The notes: generated from the sequence alone by a model not told the origin. Numbered from the stretch's first letter, positions 11,190-20,439 are shown. The stretch: DNA of 56,741 bases from Candidatus Eiseniibacteriota bacterium (GCA_016712505.1 JADJQY010000011.1:1-56741), one strand, 5' to 3'. Numbers and translations are program-made.

Positions 11190-12880
11190 ATGTGGAAGCT
11201 GTACCGATCCTCGCGGCGCGTCAGCGCCAGTGCCCTGGCCCCCATCGCGGTTGTGGCCTTCCTCGGCTGCGGCGATGACACCTCTCGCCCCGACCCGGGA
11301 AATCCGTCCGAGGCGCTGTTCGACGCCACGCTCGATCCGGGGCGGTCGACCTTCGTGCTCCAGCGCGTCTCCGATCCCGACGGTGGGAACGGCGCATTCC
11401 TGGAGTTGGTCGGGAGCAATCTCACTTCCGATCCCAGCACCGAGAGCGTGTCGCTCGACGTGGCTCTCCGGAACAGCTCGCGCGAGACGCTTTCCGGCCC
11501 CGCCCAGGTCTGGCTCACCGCTTCTCGCCTGGCGCCGCACCGAGCAACGCCGACCTGCAGGAGGCGGATGACGCGAGCTTCGGGTTTGATTACACGCCCC
11601 TCCTCGGGGATGACCAGGTGCTCACACCCAACGAAACGTCGGGGCCAAGACCTGGAGCTTTCACGTGCCCGCCGCGGCACCGTTCTCGTTCGCCGCGTCG
11701 GCCCTGTTCGGCCAGAGCCTCGGGGCGTACATCGAGGGACAGGTGTGGAGCGACCTCGACGACGACGGCATCCGGGACACCGGCGAGCCGCCCTTCGGCG
11801 GGTCGATCACTGCCACCGCACCCGACGGCACTGTCTCGAACCAGCGGGTGCGTGAGGACGGGAGATACCGCGTACCTGTGCGCACCGTCGGACTCCACAC
11901 CGTGAGCTATCAGCCGCCCGAGGTCGATTGCCTCTGCGACGTCCGCGTCACCACACCGAACCCACTCCAGGTGATCATCACCGCGGACCCAGAGCGGATC
12001 GCCCCAGAGCTATCCAGCAGCCGACTTCGGCGCGCTGATCACCCCGTGGGCCGAGCCACCGCACATCGTCCTGACCGACCTCCCCGATCAGATCCAGCAG
12101 GACCCCTTCCGCTTCAGGGACCTCGCGCTCCGCGGCGACCTGCTCGTGATGACCGTCGGCTTCGGCGGCTGCACCATCGATCACGAGTTCGGTCTGTACA
12201 TGAGTGGCGGGTTCCGCGAGTCGAACCCCGTGCAGGCCCGGCTGGTCCTCGGCCACGACGCCCACGATGAGAATTGCGATGCCTGGTTCGTCCGCACGCT
12301 GTCGTTCGATCTCACGCCTCTCCGCCGCGCCTACGAGGCGCAGTACGGCCGATCCGGCTTGGTCGTCCTGCAGATCGCAGGTCCCGCAGGTCAGGAGCAC
12401 AGCTTCCGCTACTCCTGGGCCCCTCCAGTCGAGGCGAATCTGATCGAGAACGGCAGCTTCGAGCGCGACGGGCAGCCCACGCTCGAAGGTTGGCAGGTGC
12501 AAAACCAGGCTCTGACCCAGCTCGTCTCCGGCGGCGCCCCCGAGGCCGGCCGCTGGGCGCTCCGCCTCGAAGCCGACTGGGCTCCCACCACCGGCGTCGT
12601 GCGGGCGCTCCTCCCCGCGGTACGCAACGGCGAAGTCCTCCGCGTGTCCGCCTGGATCCGCGCCGAGTCCGGCGGCGGCGGCGCCATCTACCTCGCATCC
12701 CAAACCTGGCAGTCCACCCCCGTGATCACCGACTCGCAGGAATGGACCCAGGTCGCATTCACCACCCCGGCCACCCTAGCCAGAGGCGATTCACTCTGGC
12801 TCGTGGTCTCGTCGCTCGCGACGGAGATCCAGCCCCGCGTCGGATACTTCGATCGCATTCGGGTGGAGCGAGGGGAGTAG
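11190..12880 (+). CDS. Lipoprotein with SdrD-B-like and CBM-like domains (frameshifted)
   Basis: The ATG at 11190 follows CAAGGAGACTCAA, a good ribosome site. The N-terminus has a positive cluster, a hydrophobic stretch and a lipobox (VVAFLGCGDD), so the mature protein is probably lipid-anchored. Next comes a domain of unknown type (FLELVGSNLTSDPSTESVSL), then an SdrD-B-like Ca-binding fold (GQVWSDLDDDGIRDTGEPPF). The C-terminal half contains NLIENGSFERDGQPTLEGWQ followed by a jelly-roll pattern ending GYFDRIRVERGE, which is typical of CBM_4_9-like carbohydrate-binding modules. Frame changes occur near 11530, 11640 and 12015. No catalytic domain was seen; a surface binding role is inferred. 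Confidence 0.68.
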
Positions 12881-12898
12881 CAGAAGGAGTCGCCGCAG

Positions 12899-12939
12899 CG
12901 GAGAGCTGGGCGGTGTGATGGGTGGGGTGGAGCTCTCCG
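12899..12939. terminator. Inverted repeat between convergent genes
   Basis: CGGAGAGCT at 12899-12907 is complementary to AGCTCTCCG at 12931-12939 (9 bp, 23-base loop). It lies between two genes that converge here (stops at 12880 and 12955). A G-run, not a T-run, follows on the plus strand, so it is at best a weak or Rho-assisted bidirectional terminator. Confidence 0.35.
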
Positions 12940-12954
12940 GGGGGGAGCTCGTCC

Positions 12955-13824
12955 CTACCGCTCGCGCGGCTCCGACCTGAGCCGGTTCCGCAATTCGGAA
13001 ACCGGATTCCAGTCGTGGTAACGGGCGAACATGCTCCCCACTTCGCGTTCCTGCAGCCGAATCAGGCTCTCCGACCAGTAGGCAACCAGCGCTCGTCGCA
13101 CTCCGTCGAGGGACAGAAACTCGTGCGCGCTCTCGAACGATCCGACAAAGCCGACCGAGACCGATCGCGGCAGCGCTGTGGCGTACGGCCTACTGAGAAT
13201 GCGCCCGCGGTGACGCTTGAGCCACGTTGTGACCTTCGGGAACTCGCGGATCAGCTTGTCCATGACGATCGCGTGGTACGGCTCCAGTCCGAACCGCCCC
13301 GGAAGCGTCGCGTAGGCCACCTCGTGCGGCCCGATGTTGATGGTGTAGTAGCGCCCGCGACCGGTCTGGGTGAAAAGGGTGAACGTCCAGGCTCCCTGGA
13401 TATCCGACCAGGTCAGGATCCCGGTGAACCGAAAGAGGCGCATCCGGAACCACGCGAACTCCTCGTCCTGGAACATCCGGTCGACGCGCGGCTTTCTCAG
13501 GATCAGACTCGGGTCCAACGCGCTCAGTTGCTCACGCACGACAACCGGAGCGGCGCGGAACAGCTCCCTCTGCCCCAGCGGACGTCGGGCCAACTTGCCC
13601 CGGAACGTGTAGTGCATGTGGCGCTCCACCGCGCGCCAGTCATGAACTTCGCGACAGTCCTCCAAGCTCCAGGGGCCAAGTGACCGGTATGGCTCCGTCG
13701 CGTTCACTTCCCGGATGCGTTTCAACGGCAGAGCGGCTGTGCCTCCGACCTTCACGCAGTCCGAGTTCGGGGACGTCAGCAGGTAGACGTAGCCCCGCGC
13801 CCCCCCACTCCTAGCAACCGACAT
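12955..13824 (-). CDS. GIY-YIG superfamily protein, T5orf172/MUG113-like
   Basis: A 289-aa protein in one open frame. Residues about 10-75 fit the T5orf172/MUG113 branch of the GIY-YIG nuclease fold: RGYVYLLTSPNSDCVKVGGT (the Y-V-Y and K-V-G elements), a short helix with LKRIREVNATEPY, then LEDCREVHDWRAVERHMH with the usual AVE-H signature and YTFRGKL. Residues about 90-289 form an unrecognised mixed domain containing YYTINIGPHEVAYATLPGRF. The ATG at 13824 lies 14 bases inside the preceding gene, so the two are translationally coupled. The partner carries a domain that elsewhere in this window (45115-45861) is fused to another GIY-YIG type. Nuclease activity is inferred from the fold only. 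Confidence 0.68.
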   Translation of the reverse strand: MSVARSGGARGYVYLLTSPNSDCVKVGGTAALPLKRIREVNATEPYRSLGPWSLEDCREVHDWRAVERHMHYTFRGKLARRPLGQRELFRAAPVVVREQLSALDPSLILRKPRVDRMFQDEEFAWFRMRLFRFTGILTWSDIQGAWTFTLFTQTGRGRYYTINIGPHEVAYATLPGRFGLEPYHAIVMDKLIREFPKVTTWLKRHRGRILSRPYATALPRSVSVGFVGSFESAHEFLSLDGVRRALVAYWSESLIRLQEREVGSMFARYHDWNPVSELRNRLRSEPRER

Positions 13825-14209
13825 AGAGCACCGGCGCGCGCGAACCCGCGGGCAGATCGGCCCTCACGGAGCACCCCACATACTTCGCCCGCACGGATTC
13901 CGGCGCGAGGCGTCCCTCGAACTCAACCCGCTCCGCCAGATTCACGTCCCGCGGCGCTCGCGTCTCGTAGCGCAGGGTTCCCGCTGGGAACCACGACCTG
14001 ATCTCGTAGACTTCGCGTACCAACCCGCGGTAGACGGCCAAGGCGTAGCGCGCCCCCTCACGGCGCTTCCCCAGCTTCCACACCCCACGGGTGGCCTCGT
14101 AGAGCGCGACGCTCGACATCCCCTCCCGGAAGAGACGATTCAGTCGCACCAGAATCACCGGATGCTGAATGTTTGCCGCCACGCCTGCCTCGGTGCGTTG
14201 CTGTTTCAT
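13811..14209 (-). CDS. Small stand-alone domain shared with a GIY-YIG fusion protein
   Basis: A 132-aa protein from the ATG at 14209. Its body (HPVILVRLNRLFREGMSS, LYEATRGVWKLG, YALAVYRGLVREVYEI, SWFPAGTLRYETRA) aligns end to end with the C-terminal half of the LEM3-type GIY-YIG protein at 45115-45861, and both proteins end in YVGC. I do not recognise a named family. The alternating strands with a conserved tryptophan-containing helix would suit a PUA-like fold, but that is a guess. Its start overlaps the stop of a 41-codon ORF (ATGA at 14206-14209), and its own stop overlaps the start of the GIY-YIG gene at 13824. Confidence 0.62.
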   Translation of the reverse strand: MKQQRTEAGVAANIQHPVILVRLNRLFREGMSSVALYEATRGVWKLGKRREGARYALAVYRGLVREVYEIRSWFPAGTLRYETRAPRDVNLAERVEFEGRLAPESVRAKYVGCSVRADLPAGSRAPVLYVGC

Positions 14210-14331
14210 TGTCTCACCAGCCGTTCGCGGGATACGCCGGATGGAGTCTCGACGCGCGAGAAGCGGCTGGCCGATGTCGAGAGCGAGCGGAGAGCAGCAA
14301 GCAACTCGGGTGCAGGAATCACAGATCTCAC
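14206..14331 (-). CDS. 41-aa leader ORF of unknown function
   Basis: A GTG at 14331 is preceded by GAGGAGG with 5-base spacing, which is among the strongest ribosome sites in the window. The 41-codon frame (begins MRSVIPAPELLAALRSL, ends RERLVRQ) stops at TGA inside the ATGA that starts the next gene. No database family comes to mind; it is basic and likely helical. It sits directly below a leader sequence repeated at 48409-48447. It could be a true small gene, a coupling leader peptide, or the detached N-terminus of the next gene separated by a base error. Confidence 0.45.
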   Translation of the reverse strand: MRSVIPAPELLAALRSLSTSASRFSRVETPSGVSRERLVRQ

Positions 14332-14368
14332 GGCGGCCTCCTCGAACCAGGGTCGGCAATCACGCGGT

Positions 14369-14407
14369 GGGAGCGGCGAAGCTCAGAATCGGCCGGAAGG
14401 ATCCTAC
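14369..14407 (-). promoter_or_regulatory. Repeated promoter/5' leader element, copy 1
   Basis: This 39-bp stretch matches 48409-48447 at 35 of 39 positions, in the same orientation relative to a leftward gene. On the minus strand it begins GTAGGATCC and contains GAGCTTCGCCGCTC, a small hairpin (GAGC/GCTC). In both copies the sequence continues through a conserved GTGATT(G/C)C to a GAGGAGGCCG ribosome site. TAGGAT could be a -10 element. This suggests a common promoter plus untranslated leader reused by unrelated genes. Confidence 0.5.
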
Positions 14408-14735
14408 TCCGGAGCGACCGCGGCGTGGGAATGAGAAAATCTGATACAGATTTGAACCTCGTGGTTTTTCGTGACGACGAGCGAGCATCACGTACTCTCC
14501 CCGGGGACAGTTCACCTCCCAAGTTCTCCGGGCGGCAAGCGGAACCTCGCGGGGCACTCGGTGCGCAAGGAAGTCCGCGGGCTGGCCGATGGTGATTCAG
14601 GCGAGGAGGCCGGAGAACCCGCGCCTTCGGAGATGGTATCCGCCGATCGTGCAGTCGCGGGCGGCCTACCTTGCGACGGGGGTAGCCGGTCCCCGAATTC
14701 CCGGTTCACCATCCGGCGTGCGGAGGATCAGACCA

Positions 14736-15754
14736 ATGGCCGAAGACGTCCGACTCTGGAGAATCGACGGTGAGAACCGCCTGCAGGAGATCGTCCGATC
14801 GCCACTTGACCTCGAGGCGCGAATCGAGGCGTGGCTGGAACAGGACATCGCGGTGCTGGACCCCGGGCTGCTTGTCATCGGGCGTCAGGTCGAGACCGAC
14901 TTCGGCGGGTTGATCGACCTCTTGTGTCTCAACGCGGCGGGCGATCTGGTCGTGGTCGAACTCAAGCGGGACCGGACGCCCCGCGAGATCACGGCGCAGA
15001 TCCTCGACTACGCCTCTTGGGCAAGCGAGCTTTCCCCGATCGGATCACCGAGGTCGCCCAGCGATATCTCGGGAGCCGTTCCTTGGAGGACGCCTTCCAA
15101 GATCGCTTCGGCGCACCTCTTCCCGAAACGCTCAATGAACGTCACCGCCTCCTGATCGTCGCCTCGCGCGTCGATCCCAGCTCCGAGCGCATCGTGCGGT
15201 ATCTATCCGCCACCCATGGCGTCGATATCAACGCGGCAACCTTCCACTACTACAGGCAGAAGGACGGCCCCGAGCTCCTCGCGCGCCTGTTCCTGATCGC
15301 TCCGGAGCAGGTGGCCCGGCGCAGCCAATCCGACGGCCAGTCCAAGCGCCGGCCGAACTTGACCTTCGACGAACTCTCCGCCTTGGCCGCGAGCAATGGG
15401 GTTGCCCAGTTGTTCGAGCGTGCGGTCGCAGCGTTCTGCCAGTACTTTCAGACGCACACCAATCGCAGCTCGCTGGTCTTCAGCGACAAGCGGAAGGCCG
15501 TTCTGAGTCTCATCCCCGGCGACAGCTCCCCCGCGACGGGACTCCGCTTTCGGATCTACATTCGCCGACTGCAGGCGGCATTCTCCCTCCCCGAAGCCGC
15601 GGCCCTCGCCGCGTTGCCCGACGCGCGATCGCCGTGGATCTACTACGAGACTGCGGGGCCGGAGTACGAGGGGTTCGAGGGATACTTCGCGAGCGGGGCG
15701 GAGATCACGAGGTTGGCTGCGGTGATGGCGGGGAGTGAGCAGAAGGCAGCGTAG
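14736..15754 (+). CDS. NucS/DUF91-like PD-(D/E)XK endonuclease (one frameshift)
   Basis: The ATG at 14736 follows GGAGGATCAGACCA. The first about 100 residues match the endonuclease NucS-like (DUF91) fold: LEARIEAWLEQDIAVLDPGL, then GGLIDLLCLNAAGDLVVVEL followed by KRDRTPREITAQILDYASW. This gives the D...ExK metal site (Asp in IDLL, Glu and Lys in VELK). A single frame change near 15030 leads into a C-terminal region of about 240 aa (EVAQRYLGSRSLEDAFQDRF, LLIVASRVDPSSERIVRYL) that continues the DUF91-type architecture and ends in an unrecognised domain with FRIYIRRLQAAFSLPEA. Cleavage of branched or mismatched DNA is the role of characterised NucS proteins; for this branch it is only an inference. 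Confidence 0.7.
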
Positions 15755-16023
15755 ACAAACCACCGCGTCGTGCCGTTCACGGCCCCCGCAGCCTGATGCT
15801 GCGGTGGATCGGGATCCCCCGCAGCCGGTTCGACCGCGACCGCCCACCGAGCCGGGGGGGGCAGCCTCAGGGGAGATCTGGGCGGCCACTTCCGCCTAGA
15901 AGGTCTCTCCGGTTCCTCGACGATTAGCAAAATGATGCGTAGCTCGTGCGGACAATACGATGATACTATTACATCGAGCAATCATCATAATCTAATGTTT
16001 TGCATATCGTTATCGAGACATTC
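15755..16023. other. AT-rich intergenic region upstream of fic
   Basis: No gene is seen. The last about 90 bases (15925-16015) are strikingly AT-rich for this window, with AT steps such as GATGATACTATTACATCG and ATCATCATAATCTAATG. This would suit a horizontally acquired promoter region, and TACTAT or TAATGT could serve as -10 elements, but I cannot choose one. Confidence 0.3.
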
Positions 16024-17211
16024 ATGCGGACACCAGATCGTACATATCTCCGAACTCATCCCTTCATCAGCTTTCGCCTGAACATGGCGGGCGCAGGCCC
16101 GAAGTTGTGGATTCTGCTCGGGGAGGCGCAGTCGAAGTGTCGGCACATTTCCGGCGCTCCGCTTCTGCCGGCCGTGCAGACGACCTTTCGGCAGGTGAAT
16201 CTCGCGAAGGGCGTCTTGGCCACGACGGCGATCGAGGGGAACACCCTGAGCGAGGCGGAGGTCCGTGCGCGCCTGGAGGGAACGCTCTCTCTTCCCCCAT
16301 CGAAGGAGTACCTCGGCCAGGAGGTCGACAATATCGTTCGCGCGATCAATTTCGTCGGGCGCGAGGTGCTGACGGGCAATGCCCCGTCACTCACGCCGGA
16401 GCTCGTCAAGACCTACAATCGAATGATCCTTGAGGGCTTGCCCCTCGATCCCGAGGTTCGGCCCGGTGCCTGCCGAACATACCAAGTCGGCGTTGGTCGG
16501 TATCGTCCGGTCGAGGCGCAGGACTGTGAGTACCTCCTCGAGCGCTTCTGTAACTGGCTGAACTCCGACTGGTCAGCGGATGTGGGCGAGCTGCGTGATC
16601 ACGGAGTGGTGCTGGGAGTCCTGAAGGCCGTCGCCGCCCATCTCTACCTCGCCTGGATCCACCCCTTCGGCGATGGCAACGGACGCACGGCGCGGCTGAT
16701 CGAGTTTCAGCTCTTGCTATCCGCCCAGGTCCCAGATGTTGCCGCGCATCTGCTCAGCAATCACTACAACGACACTCGGGCGGAGTACTATCTCCGACTG
16801 AACGAGTCCTCTCGCGGGGAAGGGGATCCACTCCCGTTCATCCGCTATGCCGTGCAAGGCTTCGTGGACAGTCTGCGCCAGCAGATCGAGGTAGTGCGCG
16901 ATCAGCAGCTCGCCGTGCACTGGCAGAACTTCATCTACGATGAGATCGACGGTCACACTTCGGCCGCGACTCGAAGGCGCCACCTTCTACTCGATCTGCC
17001 GGCCGATCGCCATACTCCAATCACGCAGATCGCCCGGCTCACTCCAAGGTTAGCCGCAGCCTACGCGCGGAAGACGACCAAGACCGTTCGACGTGACGTC
17101 AACTGGCTCATCGAAGTCGACCTGGTGCGGGAGGTCGGAGACTCCGTCGTCCCGCGGATCGAGAGGATGGCGGCCTTCCTGCCCCGGACGTACGACCCAA
17201 TTTCGGCGTAA
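16024..17211 (+). CDS. Fic family protein (AMPylase-type) with inhibitory motif
   Basis: An intact 395-aa Fic protein. The active-site loop is HPFGDGNGRTAR (residues about 220-231), a full match to HPFx(D/E)GNGR, so catalysis (transfer of AMP from ATP to a target hydroxyl) should be possible. The N-terminal TTAIEGN segment matches the (S/T)xxxE(G/N) inhibitory helix of class II Fic proteins, in which the Glu blocks the ATP gamma-phosphate. The C-terminal 90 residues look like a winged helix (ITQIARLTPRLAAAYARKTT, RRDVNWLIEVDLVREV), so DNA binding or autoregulation is plausible. The ATG at 16024 is preferred over a TTG at 16000. It is preceded by an AT-rich promoter region and followed by a PldA fragment and a toxin-antitoxin pair. 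Confidence 0.9.
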   Translation: MRTPDRTYLRTHPFISFRLNMAGAGPKLWILLGEAQSKCRHISGAPLLPAVQTTFRQVNLAKGVLATTAIEGNTLSEAEVRARLEGTLSLPPSKEYLGQEVDNIVRAINFVGREVLTGNAPSLTPELVKTYNRMILEGLPLDPEVRPGACRTYQVGVGRYRPVEAQDCEYLLERFCNWLNSDWSADVGELRDHGVVLGVLKAVAAHLYLAWIHPFGDGNGRTARLIEFQLLLSAQVPDVAAHLLSNHYNDTRAEYYLRLNESSRGEGDPLPFIRYAVQGFVDSLRQQIEVVRDQQLAVHWQNFIYDEIDGHTSAATRRRHLLLDLPADRHTPITQIARLTPRLAAAYARKTTKTVRRDVNWLIEVDLVREVGDSVVPRIERMAAFLPRTYDPISA

Positions 17212-17230
17212 CGTCCGGCCTCACGGGGAC

Positions 17231-17372
17231 TCAACGCTGAGGGTCCAGGCGAACCCGCCACGCTGTCACAGACTTAGCGTAAGCGAGCAGGTTCTCTCCG
17301 GTTCCTGAGAAGTCCTGCACCTCGAAGGAGGACGTGAAGCGCCTGCCGATCCCTCCGCCCACGCCAAGACGC
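17231..17372 (-). pseudogene. C-terminal fragment of a phospholipase A (pldA) copy
   Basis: Reading leftward, about 46 codons ending at a TGA (17231-17233) give GGGIGRRFTSSFEVQDFSG, TGENLLAYAKSVTAWRVRL. This matches the last residues of the phospholipase at 26617-27733 (EIGTRFTPSLEVQYFSG, TGENLLAYSKSVTAWRVGL), and the DNA is also clearly similar. The rest of the gene is absent: similarity stops just before the MazF-type toxin stop codon at 17385. It is therefore the tail of a second pldA copy, cut off by insertion or deletion at the toxin-antitoxin locus. Confidence 0.75.
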
Positions 17373-17384
17373 GTTCTTCTGCAC

Positions 17385-17738
17385 TCACCTACCCCGCCCG
17401 AGATCGCCCGTGAGGCGGAGCTTCTCCTCTACTTCCCGGAGGAGACTCGGCGGAAGCGGCTTCAGGGCGCGAACGAAGCGGCGATTGTCGATCGCCCGAC
17501 TTTGGTCGATCATGACTTCGCACTCCTCGGTGTTTCCTGCAATCTGCTTCGGAAGGGAAACACGCAAGACGCTCTCACCCGCGAGTCGCGTGGTGCAGGG
17601 CAGAATCCAGGTGGACGGATGTCCCGCCTCGTTGAGCAGATCGGACTGGATGACCAGGATAGGTCGAGTCTTCCCCGGCTCCGTCCCCAAGCGAGGGTTG
17701 AGGTCGGCCAGGTACAGCCTCCCGCGCCGGATCTTCAT
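17385..17738 (-). CDS. MazF/PemK-type mRNA interferase toxin
   Basis: A 117-aa toxin of normal length for the MazF/PemK endoribonuclease family, which cuts mRNA at short sites to arrest growth. The N-terminal RRGRLYLADLNPRLGTEPGK with TRPILVIQSD is the family hallmark, including the Arg in the first strand. WILPCTTRLAG and VMIDQSRAIDNRRFV give the later conserved strands. The ATG at 17738 overlaps the stop of the antitoxin (ATGA), the usual antitoxin-first coupled order. Confidence 0.92.
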   Translation of the reverse strand: MKIRRGRLYLADLNPRLGTEPGKTRPILVIQSDLLNEAGHPSTWILPCTTRLAGESVLRVSLPKQIAGNTEECEVMIDQSRAIDNRRFVRALKPLPPSLLREVEEKLRLTGDLGRGR

Positions 17739-17989
17739 TCCTCGTCCAGCCCCTCGGAGGCGAGGTGATCGAGTTCCTCCAACTCCGATTCGAGCGAGGC
17801 TCGCGTGGATAGGGATGCGCGTCGGAAGGACTCCCGCAAGCTCTCCCGGTCCGTCGACTCTTGCAGCAGCCGCAGGCCGCGGCGGACGACCTCGACCTTG
17901 GTCTTTGCCTTGAGCTTCTTCTGTAACGCCAGCACGAGCTTCAGTTCCGCCGCGGGCAACGTAATGCTGGATTTGGTATTGGATTTCAT
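17735..17989 (-). CDS. Ribbon-helix-helix-type antitoxin
   Basis: An 84-aa partner of the MazF-type toxin. SITLPAAELKLVLALQKKLK then AKTKVEVVRRGLRLLQES reads as a CopG/MetJ-like strand-helix-helix DNA-binding module. The acidic C-terminus (ESELEELDHLASEGLDEE) is the likely toxin-binding tail. The start at 17989 was chosen because the longer in-frame extension upstream has no family-like residues and would run through the promoter. It is expected to neutralise the toxin and repress its own operon. Confidence 0.82.
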   Translation of the reverse strand: MKSNTKSSITLPAAELKLVLALQKKLKAKTKVEVVRRGLRLLQESTDRESLRESFRRASLSTRASLESELEELDHLASEGLDEE

Positions 17990-17995
17990 ACCAGG

Positions 17996-18025
17996 ATAGT
18001 ACCTACGGCGGTCGGGGCCAAGCAA
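17996..18025 (-). promoter_or_regulatory. Candidate promoter of the toxin-antitoxin operon
   Basis: On the minus strand TTGCTT (18025-18020) and TACTAT (18001-17996) are separated by 18 bases. The -10-like box ends only six bases before the antitoxin ATG, and no good ribosome site lies between, so the transcript may be leaderless or nearly so. Confidence 0.4.
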
Positions 18026-18181
18026 CCCCCCGCTGCATCGCACCGGAGCGGCGAGCGCCACCCCAGGCCCTCCTCGCGAACGGCGACCGACCGGACCTTG
18101 GGCTCTGCCGCCCCGGCGAGCCCCTCTTTGCCCCTCCGCCCCCGGACCCTGTAGCATCTCCCGATCCAAAGAGGAGAGCAC

Positions 18182-20439
18182 ATGGCTCGCGGGATACGAA
18201 GTATCGGTTCACGGCAGGTTGCCGGGGAGTGGGTCGGCGGGAGGATCGAGGTTCCGTTCCGAATCGAGGGCGAACCGGATCGGCCCCCTATCATGACCCT
18301 CTGGTTGGAGCCGGAGACCGGAATGGTCGTCCAGTTCGAACTGAGCGGCGCTGGCGAAGCGCCCAGCGCGTTCGGCGACTCGCTGGTTGCCGCGATGCGG
18401 GCACCGCTGATTGGTCCCCCGCGCCAACCGCGGACCGTGCGGGTCTGCGGCGCGGAGCTCGCCGACGAGGTGCGGCGCGTCCTGCCCGGCGCCCGCGTGG
18501 TGGACGCCCCGACCCCGGAGTTGCAGCAGGTCGTCGATCAGATGGAGGAGTCGTTACCGGCGAGCGATGACGACGAGGACGCGAGCTACCTCGAAGGTGG
18601 CCGCATCGATCCGGACACCATGCATGAGCTGTTCGTGGCCGCGAAACTCCTGTTCGAGGCCGCACCCTGGAAGGTCGCTTCCGACAGCCAGATCATCCGG
18701 GTGGACATCCCGGCCCACGGAATCGAAGCGGGATGCATCTCGATCATCGGAGCCATGGAGGAGAGCCTGGGCTTTATCCTCTTCCCGTCTCTTCGCGGGT
18801 ACGAACGCTTCCTCGGCGCGGCCGATCGGCCTCGAAGGCCGGGCCAACCGTTCGATCTTGGGACCACCATGCTCGCGCTCGATTTCGAAGTGGGTTCCGC
18901 GCTTCCCGCCTCGCTGCGCCGCGAGGTGATGAAGCACGGATGGCCGGTGGCGGCCGCCAACGCATATCCGGTGATCCATCACCGCAGCCGGGATGCAGCG
19001 CTGATGCCGACCTCCGAACGCGAAGTCCGCACCATCACGGCCAACGACCCCTGCCCCTGCGGCAGCGGAAAGAAGTTCAAGCGCTGTTGCCTGAACGGCG
19101 CAGGGGCGGCAGGTCACCGTGACCACGAGAGTAACCCTGACCACGGCCGTCCCCGCGATCATGGGGCGATCACCAACCATGGGGACCATCCGCCGGCGAG
19201 CATTCACGAACTCGACAAGTTGCTGGTCGAACGCATTGCCCAGTTTGCCCGGCGGCGCTTTGGGCGGGAGTGGGTTGCGCCCATGAGGGGCTGTTCCGGG
19301 ATCCGGCCGCGGCGGAGGAACTCCTGGGCCTCTGGCTTTTCCATCACCACAGCGTCGAGGGCAAGCCGGTCTCGCACTGGTTCCGGGAGGAGAAGGGGGC
19401 CGGCATCCCCGCCGAGGAACTCGCATTGCTCGGCGCGCAGCACGGCGCCTGGCTCTCGACCTGGGAGGTGCTCGAGGTCGAACCTGGAACGTCGATACTC
19501 CTGAGAGATCTCCTCACCGGAGAGGAGCGCAAGGTGCTGGAACGGACCGCGTCCCGCAGCCTCGAGCGACGGCATGCGATCCTGGCTCGAGTCATCGATC
19601 ATCGTGGCATCTCCGTTCTGGGTGGACTGCATCCCAGCGCCCTTGCTCCGACGGACGCCGAGGCGGTGGCGGGGCGTGTGCGAACTCGCCTCCGTCGGAA
19701 GGGCAACGTCCCTGTCGAGCGACTCCGGGTCGAGGCGATCGGGCGCTACTTGATCACCTGCTGGGAGGAGGCGCAGCAAGCGGCGGTCGAGCGGGCACTC
19801 CGGCGCCCCGAGTTGCGGAACACCGACGGCGATCCGTTCCTGATCACGACCGATCATTTCGCATTCGACCCCGGTGACCGGGCGGAGATCCAGAGGCGCC
19901 TCGCCGCGATGCCCGAAGTGACCGACTCCCCCGCAGCGGACGATCCCGAGCAGAACTACGTGTTCACCAGAGCGAGCGACGCCGCGCGTACCGGCCTGGA
20001 GCGGACCGTGATCGGTCGGGTTGAACTTCGCGGCACGAAGCTCAGGGTCGAGACCAACTCCCTCCGACGCGCCGACACCGTACGAAGCCTGCTCGAAGGG
20101 TCACTCGGGTCGCTCGCTCGCCACCGAGGCCGCGAGCACGTCGACGCCAATGTCGCGGTGGCGGCCCACCGGGAGGCGAGTCCGCCAGAGCGCGAGATCG
20201 CCCCGGCGACCGAACTCGATCGCATGACGCGCGAGACCAAGGCCCGGCTCTACGCCGACTGGGCGGACCATCCCCTGCCGGCCCTCGCCGGCAAGTCCGC
20301 CCGGGAGTCGGTCAAGACCAAGGCGGGCCGAAAAGAGGTCGATCTCCTGCTCCGCGAGATGGAGCTGATGGAGTCGGGCACGCCGGCCGCGCAGCGGTTC
20401 GACTTTGGGGTCATTCGGAAACAGCTGGGGTTGGAGTAG
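18182..20439 (+). CDS. SEC-C motif protein of unknown function (one frameshift)
   Basis: The ATG at 18182 follows AAAGAGGAGAGCAC. The N-terminal about 280 residues contain two globular segments (IMTLWLEPETGMVVQFELSG; IIRVDIPAHGIEAGCISIIG, LGFILFPSLRGYERFLGAAD). A SEC-C zinc-binding motif, NDPCPCGSGKKFKRCC, follows at residues about 288-303. Then come a His/Asp-rich linker and a roughly 390-residue helical region that ends in KAGRKEVDLLLREMELMESG. The two halves are in different frames; the break lies near 19280 beside a GGGG run and is probably one base. About 750 aa in total. SEC-C motifs bind zinc and often mediate protein or nucleic-acid contacts; I cannot assign a reaction. Confidence 0.7.
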
